DNA from: Rheinheimera riviphila
GTDB lineage: Bacteria; Pseudomonadota; Gammaproteobacteria; Enterobacterales; Alteromonadaceae
Direction: 5' to 3'
DNA length: 64,000 bases
Assembly: GCF_004005945.1 (NCBI RefSeq)
Contig: NZ_SACS01000009.1
Coordinates: 103,683-167,682, forward strand
Shown here: in pieces, positions 17,908-25,766 of the stretch
Layout: each line of letters begins with the position of its first letter
Numbering within the stretch: the stretch's first letter is position 1
Program-made: the position numbers and the translations under genes
Notes under the pieces: model-generated
Databases searched by the model: none
What the model was told of the DNA's origin: nothing
Seen by the model: the letters and a program-made list of their open reading frames with translations, nothing else

Positions 17908-19458
17908 ATGGAAGCTTTTAACAACATGAAAATCGGAACGAAGCTCGGCCTGGGTTTTGCGATAGTGTTGATATTAATGGGGATCATGGGCGTATCAGCA
18001 CTGACACAAATGAGTAAAGTGAATGATCAGTCAACCGAAATTACCACCAACTGGTTGCCAGCCACCCGCTTTATTATGGATTTAAACACCAATACCTCTG
18101 ATTTTAGGATTGCAGAACTGGCGCATATCATCGCGACCAACGAAGCGGAAATGCAACAACTCGAGTCGACGCTGCAAAAACTGATGGGATCGATAGAAGC
18201 CAATAAAAAAGCCTATCAGGCGCTTATCGCCACTCCGGAAGAGCAAGGTTTATTTGACCAGTTTGTGAAGCAGTACGATTCCTATGTACAAATTCATGAC
18301 AAGGTCCTGCAATTGTCACGACAATTAAAAACTGAAGAGGCGATGGCGCTGATTAATGGCGAATCGCAAAAGCTGTTTGATGCAAGTTCAGCAACAGCTA
18401 TCCAACTGGTTGAGCTCAACGTTGCTGGTGCGGATGCTGCCAGTAAGCTCGGTGATGCTATATACGCTTCGGCGCAGCAGCTGGTGAGCATTATTATGAC
18501 GATTAGCTTGGTTCTCGGTGTGCTGATTGCGTTTTTTATCGTCAGAAATCTGCTGCGGCAACTTGGTGGTGAACCTTCTTACGCGGCGAATGTGGTGGCG
18601 GCAGTGTCAGCCGGTGATTTGACGGTGCAGGTGCAACTGAAAAAAGGTGATGACCACAGTATGCTGGCAGGCATCGCGCAGATGGTGGTGAAACTGTCAG
18701 CTATCGTTGGCGAGGTACGAAGTGCCGCTGACAATTTATCTTCGGCATCGGAAGAAGTGAGTTCAACGGCGCAGACGATGTCGCAAGCTACCAGCGAACA
18801 AGCTGCCAGTGTCGAAGAAACCAGTGCGTCTGTGGAAGAAATGAGCGCTTCAGTGGGCCAAAATGCAGAAAATGCTAAAGTTACCGAAAGCATTGCTTCT
18901 AAAGCGGCGCAATTAGCCGGTGAAGGCGGGCAGGCAGTTGGACAGACCGTCACCGCGATGAAAAGTATCGCCAATAAAATCAGTATCATTGATGATATTG
19001 CCTATCAAACCAATCTATTGGCGCTCAATGCAGCGATTGAAGCGGCCAGAGCGGGCACCCATGGCCGTGGTTTTGCGGTGGTTGCAGCTGAAGTACGCAA
19101 ATTAGCGGAGCGCAGCCAGGTGGCGGCGCAGGAAATCAGCGAAGTAGCGCGGAACAGCGTAGGGCTCGCAGAGAAAGCTGGTTCGTTATTAACAGAAATT
19201 GTACCTGGCATTTTACGCACCTCGGAATTGGTGCAGGAAATCAGTGCGGCCAGTGACGAGCAAAGTAGTGGCGCCACGCAAATTAACATCGCGATGACGC
19301 AGCTGAATCAAATAACCCAACAAAATGCCGCCAGCAGCGAAGAGCTGGCGGCGACCGCTGAAGAAATGAGCGGCCAGGCTGAGCAACTGCAGGAGTTGAT
19401 CGGGTTCTTTAAAGTGGGGTCAACAGCCGCTGGTACTGCGAAAGCATATCACTACTAA
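17908..19458 (+). CDS. Methyl-accepting chemotaxis protein with four-helix-bundle-type sensor
   Basis: A 516-residue transmembrane chemoreceptor. TM1 lies at about residues 11-31, a helical periplasmic domain of 4HB type at about 35-190, TM2 at about 195-213 ([19 protein letters not shown]), then HAMP (about 213-265) and the cytoplasmic signalling hairpin. The hairpin tip ([18 protein letters not shown]) binds CheA and CheW. Several Q/E-rich methylation-type segments flank it ([18 protein letters not shown]). No CheR-docking pentapeptide is visible at the C-terminus (ends AKAYHY). It lies between a cheY-like gene and cheD. Ligand unknown. Confidence 0.93.
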   Translation: MEAFNNMKIGTKLGLGFAIVLILMGIMGVSALTQMSKVNDQSTEITTNWLPATRFIMDLNTNTSDFRIAELAHIIATNEAEMQQLESTLQKLMGSIEANKKAYQALIATPEEQGLFDQFVKQYDSYVQIHDKVLQLSRQLKTEEAMALINGESQKLFDASSATAIQLVELNVAGADAASKLGDAIYASAQQLVSIIMTISLVLGVLIAFFIVRNLLRQLGGEPSYAANVVAAVSAGDLTVQVQLKKGDDHSMLAGIAQMVVKLSAIVGEVRSAADNLSSASEEVSSTAQTMSQATSEQAASVEETSASVEEMSASVGQNAENAKVTESIASKAAQLAGEGGQAVGQTVTAMKSIANKISIIDDIAYQTNLLALNAAIEAARAGTHGRGFAVVAAEVRKLAERSQVAAQEISEVARNSVGLAEKAGSLLTEIVPGILRTSELVQEISAASDEQSSGATQINIAMTQLNQITQQNAASSEELAATAEEMSGQAEQLQELIGFFKVGSTAAGTAKAYHY

Positions 19459-19558
19459 ATAGTTGAAGTACCACTGCAGTGTGGATGATCCGTTCTAAAC
19501 AATCATGCGGGGAAGTTGGCCATTGTTTTTTGGGCTGACTTTCCTGTGCAGGAACCCC

Positions 19559-20050
19559 ATGGTCAGGCCTGTTGCTCCGCCTCATGTCATCGATATGTTT
19601 TTGCAACCCGGCGAATGGTTGATTGCAGATCGGGATTGCCGGATCCGCACCTTGTTGGGATCCTGTGTTTCTTTTACCTGTTGGCATGCCGGAGAAAAAA
19701 TCGGTGGTATGACGCATTTTTTGTTGCCGGCAGCCTCAGCGGCGGCAACGGAGCTAGCGCCAGGCCGTTATGCAGACAGCGGATTGTCCGCCATGCTCAA
19801 TGATCTGGAGAAACTTGGTTTAAAAAAGAATCAGCTGCAAGTGAAAATTTTTGGCGGTGCCTGTATGTTCAGCGGAAAAATTGCGCAAACGCGGCAGATT
19901 GGCCAGCAGAATATCGCTGCAGCAAGACAACTTATTGTGCATCATGGCCTAAATTGCGTTGCAGAGCATGTCGGTGGTTTTCAGCACCGTAACCTGATTT
20001 TTGAAGTCTGGAGCGGTCAGGTCTGGTTAAAACAAGTGAAAAACGGTTAA
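19559..20050 (+). CDS. cheD: CheD, chemoreceptor glutamine deamidase
   Basis: CheD deamidates glutamines in MCP methylation segments. The 163-residue product contains the catalytic cysteine in LLGSCVSF, the histidine in GGMTHFLLP and the KIFGGACMFSG segment. The ATG at 19559 has AGGA 5 bases upstream and gives the normal family length, while the more distal ATG at 19505 lacks a ribosome site. It follows the MCP gene that it may modify. Its stop overlaps by 4 bp the stop end of the convergent receiver-EAL gene. Confidence 0.92.
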   Translation: MVRPVAPPHVIDMFLQPGEWLIADRDCRIRTLLGSCVSFTCWHAGEKIGGMTHFLLPAASAAATELAPGRYADSGLSAMLNDLEKLGLKKNQLQVKIFGGACMFSGKIAQTRQIGQQNIAAARQLIVHHGLNCVAEHVGGFQHRNLIFEVWSGQVWLKQVKNG

Positions 20051-21261
20051 CTCGCCCGTTGCACCAATCCAATCGGTTGACATCCTTCCAGCACCCAGCA
20101 GATCAAATCAGCGCTGTTCATCGGCTTGGCCACATAATAACCCTGTACCATCAATCCGTTAAACCGTGCCAGGTATTGCCAGTCGGCGGCATTTTCGACG
20201 CCTTCAGCCACCACATGAATACCCAGTTTGTTGCACATCAACACGGTGCTTTCGAAAATGACCTGCAGATGGGGGCGGTTGGCAATGCCATCCACCAGGC
20301 TGCGGTCAATTTTTAATTCAGTAAACGGAATTTGTGACAGTTGTTTCACTGATGAATAACCGGTGCCGTAATCATCAATCGACAAGCCAAAGCCAGATAA
20401 CCTTAGTCGACTCAGGAAAGCCAATGCCTGCCCCATATTGTGAATAACCGCAGTTTCAGTCACTTCGAAAATTAAATCAGTTGGCAGAATGGGCGACTGC
20501 GCCAGTAGCTTATTCACCTGCAACATAAAGGAATTATTTTCAAAGGATGTGGCTGACAAATTCACTGAAATGGTGCTGGAAAAACCTTGTTTTTTCCATT
20601 GCTCAAGTTGCGCAATCGCCTGTAATAACACTTCGTAACTTAGCGCATCAATCAGCTGATAACGCTCGCAAACCGCAATAAAATCACCGGGATAAACCAA
20701 ACCCCGGGTTGGATGCTGCAATCGCACTAAGGCTTCAACACCTGCCAGAGTACCGGTGCTGCGATCGACTTTTGGCTGATAGTGCAGAATAAACCGGTGC
20801 TGTAGCAGCGCTTCGTGCAGCTCGCTAAATTCCAGCGGTGGTGATTCGATCCTGGTTTTGGCAACCGATTTTTGCACGGCCTGCTGACTGAGCTGCGCCA
20901 CCAAATCGCGAAATAACGAAGCCTCCACCGGTTTTTGCATACTGCCGACCACATTTAAACCGTCTGATTTTGCCATCAGTTCTACGGAACTAATCAGATT
21001 GAGTTCGCGGCCGCTGACGATAATGACTTTCACCGCTGAATGCATTTGAGCGATCCGGTGCAGTAGTTCGATGCCATCCAAATCCGGCATTTCGAGATCA
21101 CAAATCAGTAAATCAATAGGGTGCTGCGCCAGAATTGGCAACGCGATTTCGCCATTTTCAGCCACATAAAATTGACGCATCCCCGCATCGCGACAAAGCT
21201 GCAGCAGGTACTCCCGTTGTACGGCGCTGTCATCCACAATCAATACGTTTAGACTATCCAT
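20047..21261 (-). CDS. Response regulator with EAL domain (c-di-GMP phosphodiesterase)
   Basis: A 404-residue two-domain protein. The receiver (1-125) has Asp10-Asp11 and acceptor Asp55 (LLICDLEMPDLDG). The EAL domain (about 150-395) keeps the catalytic set: GVEALVRLQHP (EAL), NLSA, FEVTETAV, the metal-binding DDYGTGYSS (DDFG equivalent), ELKIDRS with the catalytic lysine, and VAEGVEN. It is therefore expected to degrade c-di-GMP to pGpG under phosphorelay control. It is the last gene of the cheA operon, 11 bp after cheB, which makes CheA the likely kinase. GGGAA precedes the start. Confidence 0.92.
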   Translation of the reverse strand: MDSLNVLIVDDSAVQREYLLQLCRDAGMRQFYVAENGEIALPILAQHPIDLLICDLEMPDLDGIELLHRIAQMHSAVKVIIVSGRELNLISSVELMAKSDGLNVVGSMQKPVEASLFRDLVAQLSQQAVQKSVAKTRIESPPLEFSELHEALLQHRFILHYQPKVDRSTGTLAGVEALVRLQHPTRGLVYPGDFIAVCERYQLIDALSYEVLLQAIAQLEQWKKQGFSSTISVNLSATSFENNSFMLQVNKLLAQSPILPTDLIFEVTETAVIHNMGQALAFLSRLRLSGFGLSIDDYGTGYSSVKQLSQIPFTELKIDRSLVDGIANRPHLQVIFESTVLMCNKLGIHVVAEGVENAADWQYLARFNGLMVQGYYVAKPMNSADLICWVLEGCQPIGLVQRAS

Positions 21262-21272
21262 GTAGTTCCCTT

Positions 21273-22337
21273 TTACTGACTGTACTTCATCATGATACCG
21301 GGGATCCGGTCGAGTCCGACGATGTAGTCGACGGCATTGCGCTTAATCGCCTCTTTGGGCATGCCAAACACTACACAGCTGTCTTCGTCCTGGGCAAAAG
21401 TTCTGGCGCCAGCTTCGCGCATTTCCAATAACCCGCGGGCGCCATCATCGCCCATACCGGTCATAATAATGCCAATGGCATTGACGCCAGCGACTTTGGC
21501 GACACTGCGAAATAACACGTCGACTGACGGGCAATGCCGGTTCACGGCTGGGCCGGGTTTGACCAGTGCCTGATAATAGGCACCGTTGCGGCCAATTGAC
21601 AGATGTTGGCCGCCAGGAGCTATCAACGCCAGCCCTGGGCGGACCCGGTCGCCGTGGCGCGCCTCCCGAACTTCGATACTACAAATAGAGTTTAGACGGG
21701 CGGCGAAGGCGGCGGTAAATTTCTCCGGCATATGTTGCACTATCACGATGCCCTCACAGACCGTGGTTAATTGCGACAGTAGATATTCCAGTGCAATAGT
21801 GCCGCCGGTTGAGGTGCCAATCGCAATCACCCGTTCAGTGGTCTTGGCCATCGCAGCCGGCTCTGCTTCTTGTGGGATCATGACGGGGGCTGGCGGCAAT
21901 AAGGCGCGTGGGATCAGGTTTTTGGTATTGGTTTTGGCCGCTTCACGAATAGCGTCGGCGAACTGTTGTTTATTGCTGGTCAGAAATTCTTTTACGCCAA
22001 GCTGCGGTTTAGTGAAGATGCCGGCAGCGCCCGCCTGCATCGCCTGCATGGTGGTTGCTGCGCCTTTTTCGGTCAGCGATGAGCAAATCAGCACCGGGGT
22101 CGGGCGGGTCGACATGATCTGTTTTAAAAAGGTAATGCCATCCATCCGCGGCATTTCTACATCAAGCGTGATCACATCCGGCCATTCTTTATTCATTTTG
22201 GCCATGGCAAAAATCGGATCCGGCGCCGTCGCCATCACTTCAATATCAGAAAATCCATCCAGCAGTTGTGCCAGCACTTGCCGGACCAACGCCGAATCAT
22301 CGACGATCAACACCTTTATCCGTCGTGGTACTGACAT
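21273..22337 (-). CDS. cheB: CheB, receptor-glutamate methylesterase/deamidase response regulator
   Basis: A 354-residue two-domain enzyme. The receiver has Asp14-Asp15 and the acceptor in [13 protein letters not shown]. After a linker (about 135-165) comes the catalytic domain with the Ser of GTSTGGT, the His of IVQHMPEKF and the Asp of GMGDDGARG. It removes methyl groups from MCP glutamates when phosphorylated by CheA, giving adaptation. It starts 10 bp downstream of the cheR stop, behind a GGAGGC ribosome site, and is followed by the receiver-EAL gene, all in one minus-strand operon. Confidence 0.96.
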   Translation of the reverse strand: MSVPRRIKVLIVDDSALVRQVLAQLLDGFSDIEVMATAPDPIFAMAKMNKEWPDVITLDVEMPRMDGITFLKQIMSTRPTPVLICSSLTEKGAATTMQAMQAGAAGIFTKPQLGVKEFLTSNKQQFADAIREAAKTNTKNLIPRALLPPAPVMIPQEAEPAAMAKTTERVIAIGTSTGGTIALEYLLSQLTTVCEGIVIVQHMPEKFTAAFAARLNSICSIEVREARHGDRVRPGLALIAPGGQHLSIGRNGAYYQALVKPGPAVNRHCPSVDVLFRSVAKVAGVNAIGIIMTGMGDDGARGLLEMREAGARTFAQDEDSCVVFGMPKEAIKRNAVDYIVGLDRIPGIMMKYSQ

Positions 22338-22347
22338 TCAGCCTCCT

Positions 22348-23223
22348 TCAGATCGTGACATAACCGCTACTTTCCGGACTATAGCGATAACAGCTTGGTT
22401 GCAGTTGTACTAAAGCCGGATGATAACCATGGATACTTTCAGAATGCCCGACCAGTAAACAGCCACCGGGTTTTAGCTGTCGTAACACATTATTGACGAT
22501 AAGCTTTTTATCTTCAGCTTCGAAATAAATCAGCACGTTGCGCAGAAAAATCAGATCAAACACCGGCAATTGTTTATCGGGTTTAAATAAATTGGTAATG
22601 CTGAAACTGACATGCTGGCGAATATGCTGGCCGATGCGAAACCAACCGGCATCCTTGCCGACGCCTTTTTCACAATAGGCTTTGAGCATTGTTTCCGGAA
22701 TTTTTACCGCTTCGTCCATCGAATAAATTGCCCGTTGTGCTTTTTCCAGCACCGTGGTGTTGATATCGGTGGCGCTGACTTGCCAGCGACTATTCAAACC
22801 AAGCTGCTGTGCCAGCGTCATGGCGATAGAGTAGGCTTCCTGTCCGGATGAAGCAGCAGCGCTCCAGATTTGCCAGTTTTGCTGCTGTGGTTGTGCCGCC
22901 AGCAATTTTTGCAAAAACTGAAAATGTTTATCTTCGCGAAAAAAATAGGTCTCGTTGGTGGTCAGTAAATTCAGTGCGGTCTGCCGTTCCTGCTGATGCG
23001 CCGGGACTTTTAAATAATCAAGATAAGCGGCAAAGCCGGGTAACTGTAACGCATGCAAGCGTTTTTGCAGCCGGCCACTGACCATGCTGCATTTAACATC
23101 GGCCAGATGGATCCCGGCCTGTTGGTACAACCAATCGCGGAACTGGCCGAATTCGGCTTTGGATAAACTGTGCAACTGACTGTTGCTGACGGTTTCTGAA
23201 CTCCGCGTTTCTAAACTTCTCAT
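22348..23223 (-). CDS. cheR: CheR, MCP methyltransferase
   Basis: CheR transfers methyl groups from SAM to receptor glutamates. The N-terminal helical domain (FRDWLYQQAGIHL) and the SAM-binding core (WSAAASSGQEAYSIAM, then FDLIFLRNVLIYF) are clear. The start is ambiguous: in-frame ATGs at 23256, 23238 and 23223 all exist, and the last, just after the upstream MCP stop (23225) with GAGAAG before it, is my choice. The earlier ATGs would overlap the MCP gene. The N-terminal residues are encoded by an imperfect 15-bp tandem repeat. It lies directly after a receptor gene whose C-terminus looks like a CheR docking site. Confidence 0.95.
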   Translation of the reverse strand: MRSLETRSSETVSNSQLHSLSKAEFGQFRDWLYQQAGIHLADVKCSMVSGRLQKRLHALQLPGFAAYLDYLKVPAHQQERQTALNLLTTNETYFFREDKHFQFLQKLLAAQPQQQNWQIWSAAASSGQEAYSIAMTLAQQLGLNSRWQVSATDINTTVLEKAQRAIYSMDEAVKIPETMLKAYCEKGVGKDAGWFRIGQHIRQHVSFSITNLFKPDKQLPVFDLIFLRNVLIYFEAEDKKLIVNNVLRQLKPGGCLLVGHSESIHGYHPALVQLQPSCYRYSPESSGYVTI

Positions 23224-23238
23224 TTCAGAACTTCTCAT
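23194..23238 (-). repeat. Three imperfect 15-bp tandem units at the MCP-cheR junction
   Basis: Reading the minus strand, the units ATGAGAAGTTCTGAA, ATGAGAAGTTTAGAA and ACGCGGAGTTCAGAA follow without gaps (23238-23224, 23223-23209, 23208-23194). The first carries the MCP stop in another frame, and the first two each supply a possible cheR start codon. In the cheR frame they encode [15 protein letters not shown]. Confidence 0.8.
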
Positions 23239-25027
23239 ATTCAAAATCATCGTCATGACTGCCCGCTTTGGTTTTAGGCAGGGTTTTGGCTGGCGGCAGT
23301 GCTTTTGAGTTACCGACCGACGGCGGTAGCGATGGTTTTGCCGCTTTGCGAGTGGTGTTTGTGGTGCTGCTGGATTTTGCAGGCGTGCTGCTGCCCGTCG
23401 GCTTGAATGCGCCCGATGTACCAGCCCGCGCGGTCACTGAAGTCTGCGGTGCCGCTTTAGGCTTCATCGCTGCAAAAGCGGGTCGTAGTTGGGTTTTGGC
23501 AACTGTGTGGTCATTGACCAGCAACGGCAATTGGAAAAACGACATTAATTCAATCAGCTGCTGCGCCTGACCGGTCAGCTCTTCCGAGGTTGCTGACAAT
23601 TCTTCCGACGCTGCGGCATTTTGCTGAGTGGTCTGGGTGATTTGGGCAATAGCGCCATTAATTTGCTGCGCGCCTTGATTTTGCTCGTCGCTGGCAGCGG
23701 CGATCTGCTGCACTAATTCGGCAGTTTTTTCAATCGAAGGCAACATTTGGTGCAGCAGGTGGCCGGCTTGTTCGGCGAGTGCCACCGAGCCGGTCGCCAC
23801 TTCGCCAATTTCTTTCGCCGCCGTCTGACTGCGTGCCGCCAGTTTACGGACTTCAGCAGCCACCACCGCGAAGCCTAAGCCATGCTCACCGGCGCGTCCT
23901 GCTTCAATGGCGGCATTGAGCGCCAGTAAGTTGGTCTGATAGGCAATATCATCAATAATCGACACTTTTTGCGCAATTTGGTGCATCGCCGCCACGGTAT
24001 CGCGCACTGCGGCCCCGCCGGTAGTCGCATGGGCGGCACTTTCCCTGGCAATCCGTTCGGTGGTGGTGGAGTTCTCATTATTTTGTTGCACTGAGGCCGA
24101 CATCTGCTCCATCGCGGCACTGGTTTGTTCCACGCTGCTGGCCTGCTCGGTGGATGATTGACTCAGCCCCTGCGCGGTGCCACTCATTTGCAAAGAAGCT
24201 GCGGATAAAGTGCCGGCCGAGGTACGCACTTCCTGAATGATCCGCGCCAGGTTTTCAACCATCCGTTTGATTTGGCTCAGCATACTGTGCTCATCATCCG
24301 GTTGGATCGGCACTCTGACCGTTAAATCACCGGCAGCAACCTGTTGAATAATATCGGATGCCAGTTGCAATTCACCACCGAGCTGCCGGGTAAGGCTGCG
24401 GCTAATCAGCACACTCAGCAGTAACGCCAGCAACAGACTCACGCCCGTCACCAGCAACGTCAGTAGCAGGTTTTGCTGGTAGCGCTCGCCAGAAGCCAAA
24501 TACATCTGCTCTGCTTCCCGTGCCTGTAATTCCCGCAGATCATTGAGCGCATTGGCCAGTGGTTGGAATACCGGGTACATATTTTTTTGCATATAACCGA
24601 GCATCGGCTCCGGCTGATAAGCGCTGTACAAGCTTTTCAGTTGCTCAAGTTGGGTCATCGCAGCGGCGAGGGGCGGTTTAACTTGTTGGATCAGCTGACT
24701 TTCTTCGGCGGTGAGCAAGGTTTTCAGGTACTGCTGCCATAGTTGGTCGTTCTGTTGCAGGAGCTGATCCACCTGTTGTAGTGCGTTGTCCGTCGTCAGT
24801 TCCTGGCGATAAACCTTCTGCGGTGATTCCACCAGCAACACGGCGAAGCTATCGGTTATGCGCGATAAATCACGCAGCGGCACAATCCGGTCATCATACA
24901 AGCTGGTGATAGTCCGATGTTCCAGCCAAATTCCGCGTAAGCCCAAGCCTGCAGTTAACAGCAACAACAGAATAAGTGAACCCGCCATCAGCGCCTGTCG
25001 GGTCGAAACTTTCATCTTTTCCAGCAT
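23225..25027 (-). CDS. Methyl-accepting chemotaxis protein with CheR-docking-like tail
   Basis: A chemoreceptor of 600 residues from the ATG at 25025-25027 (GGAG 7 bases upstream). TM1 is at about residues 13-32, a helical periplasmic sensor follows to about 180, TM2 lies near 185-207, then HAMP and the signalling hairpin with [18 protein letters not shown]. The last roughly 75 residues form a flexible Ala/Pro/Ser/Thr/Lys-rich linker ending in DDDFEYEKF. The final EYEKF fits the aromatic-x-x-aromatic pentapeptide that tethers CheR (NWETF in Tar/Tsr). cheR is the next gene, which strengthens the reading. Ligand unknown. Confidence 0.92.
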   Translation of the reverse strand: MLEKMKVSTRQALMAGSLILLLLLTAGLGLRGIWLEHRTITSLYDDRIVPLRDLSRITDSFAVLLVESPQKVYRQELTTDNALQQVDQLLQQNDQLWQQYLKTLLTAEESQLIQQVKPPLAAAMTQLEQLKSLYSAYQPEPMLGYMQKNMYPVFQPLANALNDLRELQAREAEQMYLASGERYQQNLLLTLLVTGVSLLLALLLSVLISRSLTRQLGGELQLASDIIQQVAAGDLTVRVPIQPDDEHSMLSQIKRMVENLARIIQEVRTSAGTLSAASLQMSGTAQGLSQSSTEQASSVEQTSAAMEQMSASVQQNNENSTTTERIARESAAHATTGGAAVRDTVAAMHQIAQKVSIIDDIAYQTNLLALNAAIEAGRAGEHGLGFAVVAAEVRKLAARSQTAAKEIGEVATGSVALAEQAGHLLHQMLPSIEKTAELVQQIAAASDEQNQGAQQINGAIAQITQTTQQNAAASEELSATSEELTGQAQQLIELMSFFQLPLLVNDHTVAKTQLRPAFAAMKPKAAPQTSVTARAGTSGAFKPTGSSTPAKSSSTTNTTRKAAKPSLPPSVGNSKALPPAKTLPKTKAGSHDDDFEYEKF

Positions 25028-25088
25028 TGAACTCTCCGCGTGGTGAACAATTCGCTTGGCGAACAACAGTGCTTCGTCAGCTACTTTT

Positions 25089-25584
25089 TTAATCAGCTAC
25101 TTTTTCGATAATTGCGGCCATTTCATCCAGCGAAAGTACCCGTTCGCCGCGAAGCAGAATGACAAATTGCTCACCCACGTTCGCCACACCTAAAATAAAC
25201 TGTGCCCGGATCCTGGCGCCAAAAGTCGGGGCCGGCTCAATATTATCCATATTAATTTCAATCACTTCGCTGACACTGTCGACCACGGCACCAATAGTGA
25301 CAATCTGCTCTTCAAACAAAATTTCCAAAATGACAATACAGGTTCTTTTACTGATTTCAGTCGCTGATTTGTTAAAACGGATCGACAAATCAATTACCGG
25401 TACCACGTCACCACGCAGATTCAGCACGCCTTTGACAAAATCGGGCATCAGCGGAATAGGGGTGACATTGTCATATTCAATGATTTCTTTGACTGAGCTG
25501 ATACTGATGCCAAAACATTCGTCTCTGAGTAAAAAAGTCAGAAAATGCTGATGGCTCAACGGGTCTTTGTTAAATTGCTCGTCC
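25089..25584 (-). CDS. cheW: CheW coupling protein
   Basis: A 165-residue adaptor that links receptors to CheA in the signalling array. The CheW beta-barrel signatures are present: [19 protein letters not shown] at the N-terminus, [23 protein letters not shown] in the middle and the [11 protein letters not shown] strand. Translation begins at a GTG codon (25584-25586 on the plus strand) behind a strong AAGGAG site; no ATG fits. An ERIC-like repeat lies directly upstream, between cheA and cheW, leaving only the ribosome site between repeat and gene. The next gene is an MCP, 62 bp downstream. Confidence 0.95.
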
Positions 25585-25600
25585 ACGATAGGCTCCTTCT

Positions 25601-25741
25601 ATACCCTTCATCATTGCAGATTCGGGGTTGTTGACTTCACTCATTCGCCCCAGTCACATAGGACAACTATGCTCCGGGCCGGGCTGGCGCTCCAGTCTCA
25701 CTCACTCGTCGCCTACCCGAATCTTCAATGATTTTGGGTAT
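25601..25741 (-). repeat. ERIC-like repeat, copy 2 (141 bp), within the cheA-cheW transcript
   Basis: Reversed relative to copy 1, it keeps the terminal ATACCC/GGGTAT, the outer segment ATTCGGGTAGGCG and the core GGAGCATAG...CTATGTGACTGGGG, but the left half of the core has diverged (CCCGGCCCGG in place of ATCCCCAGG) and about 15 bp are added. It fills almost all of the cheA-cheW gap and would be transcribed as part of the operon. Confidence 0.8.
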
Positions 25742-25766
25742 ATGCTGGCAAATTGTGATTTAGCGA

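Noticed and set aside
19446..19458. C-terminal AKAYHY of the plus-strand MCP as a CheR tether
   Set aside because: The aromatic residues do not fall at positions 2 and 5 of a pentapeptide, and there is no long linker before it.
21586..22413. Long plus-strand reading frame (275 codons) opposite cheB
   Set aside because: It lies almost wholly antisense to cheB and the cheR end, has no family likeness, and its composition (many Ser, Thr, Ala, Arg) is that of an antisense shadow.
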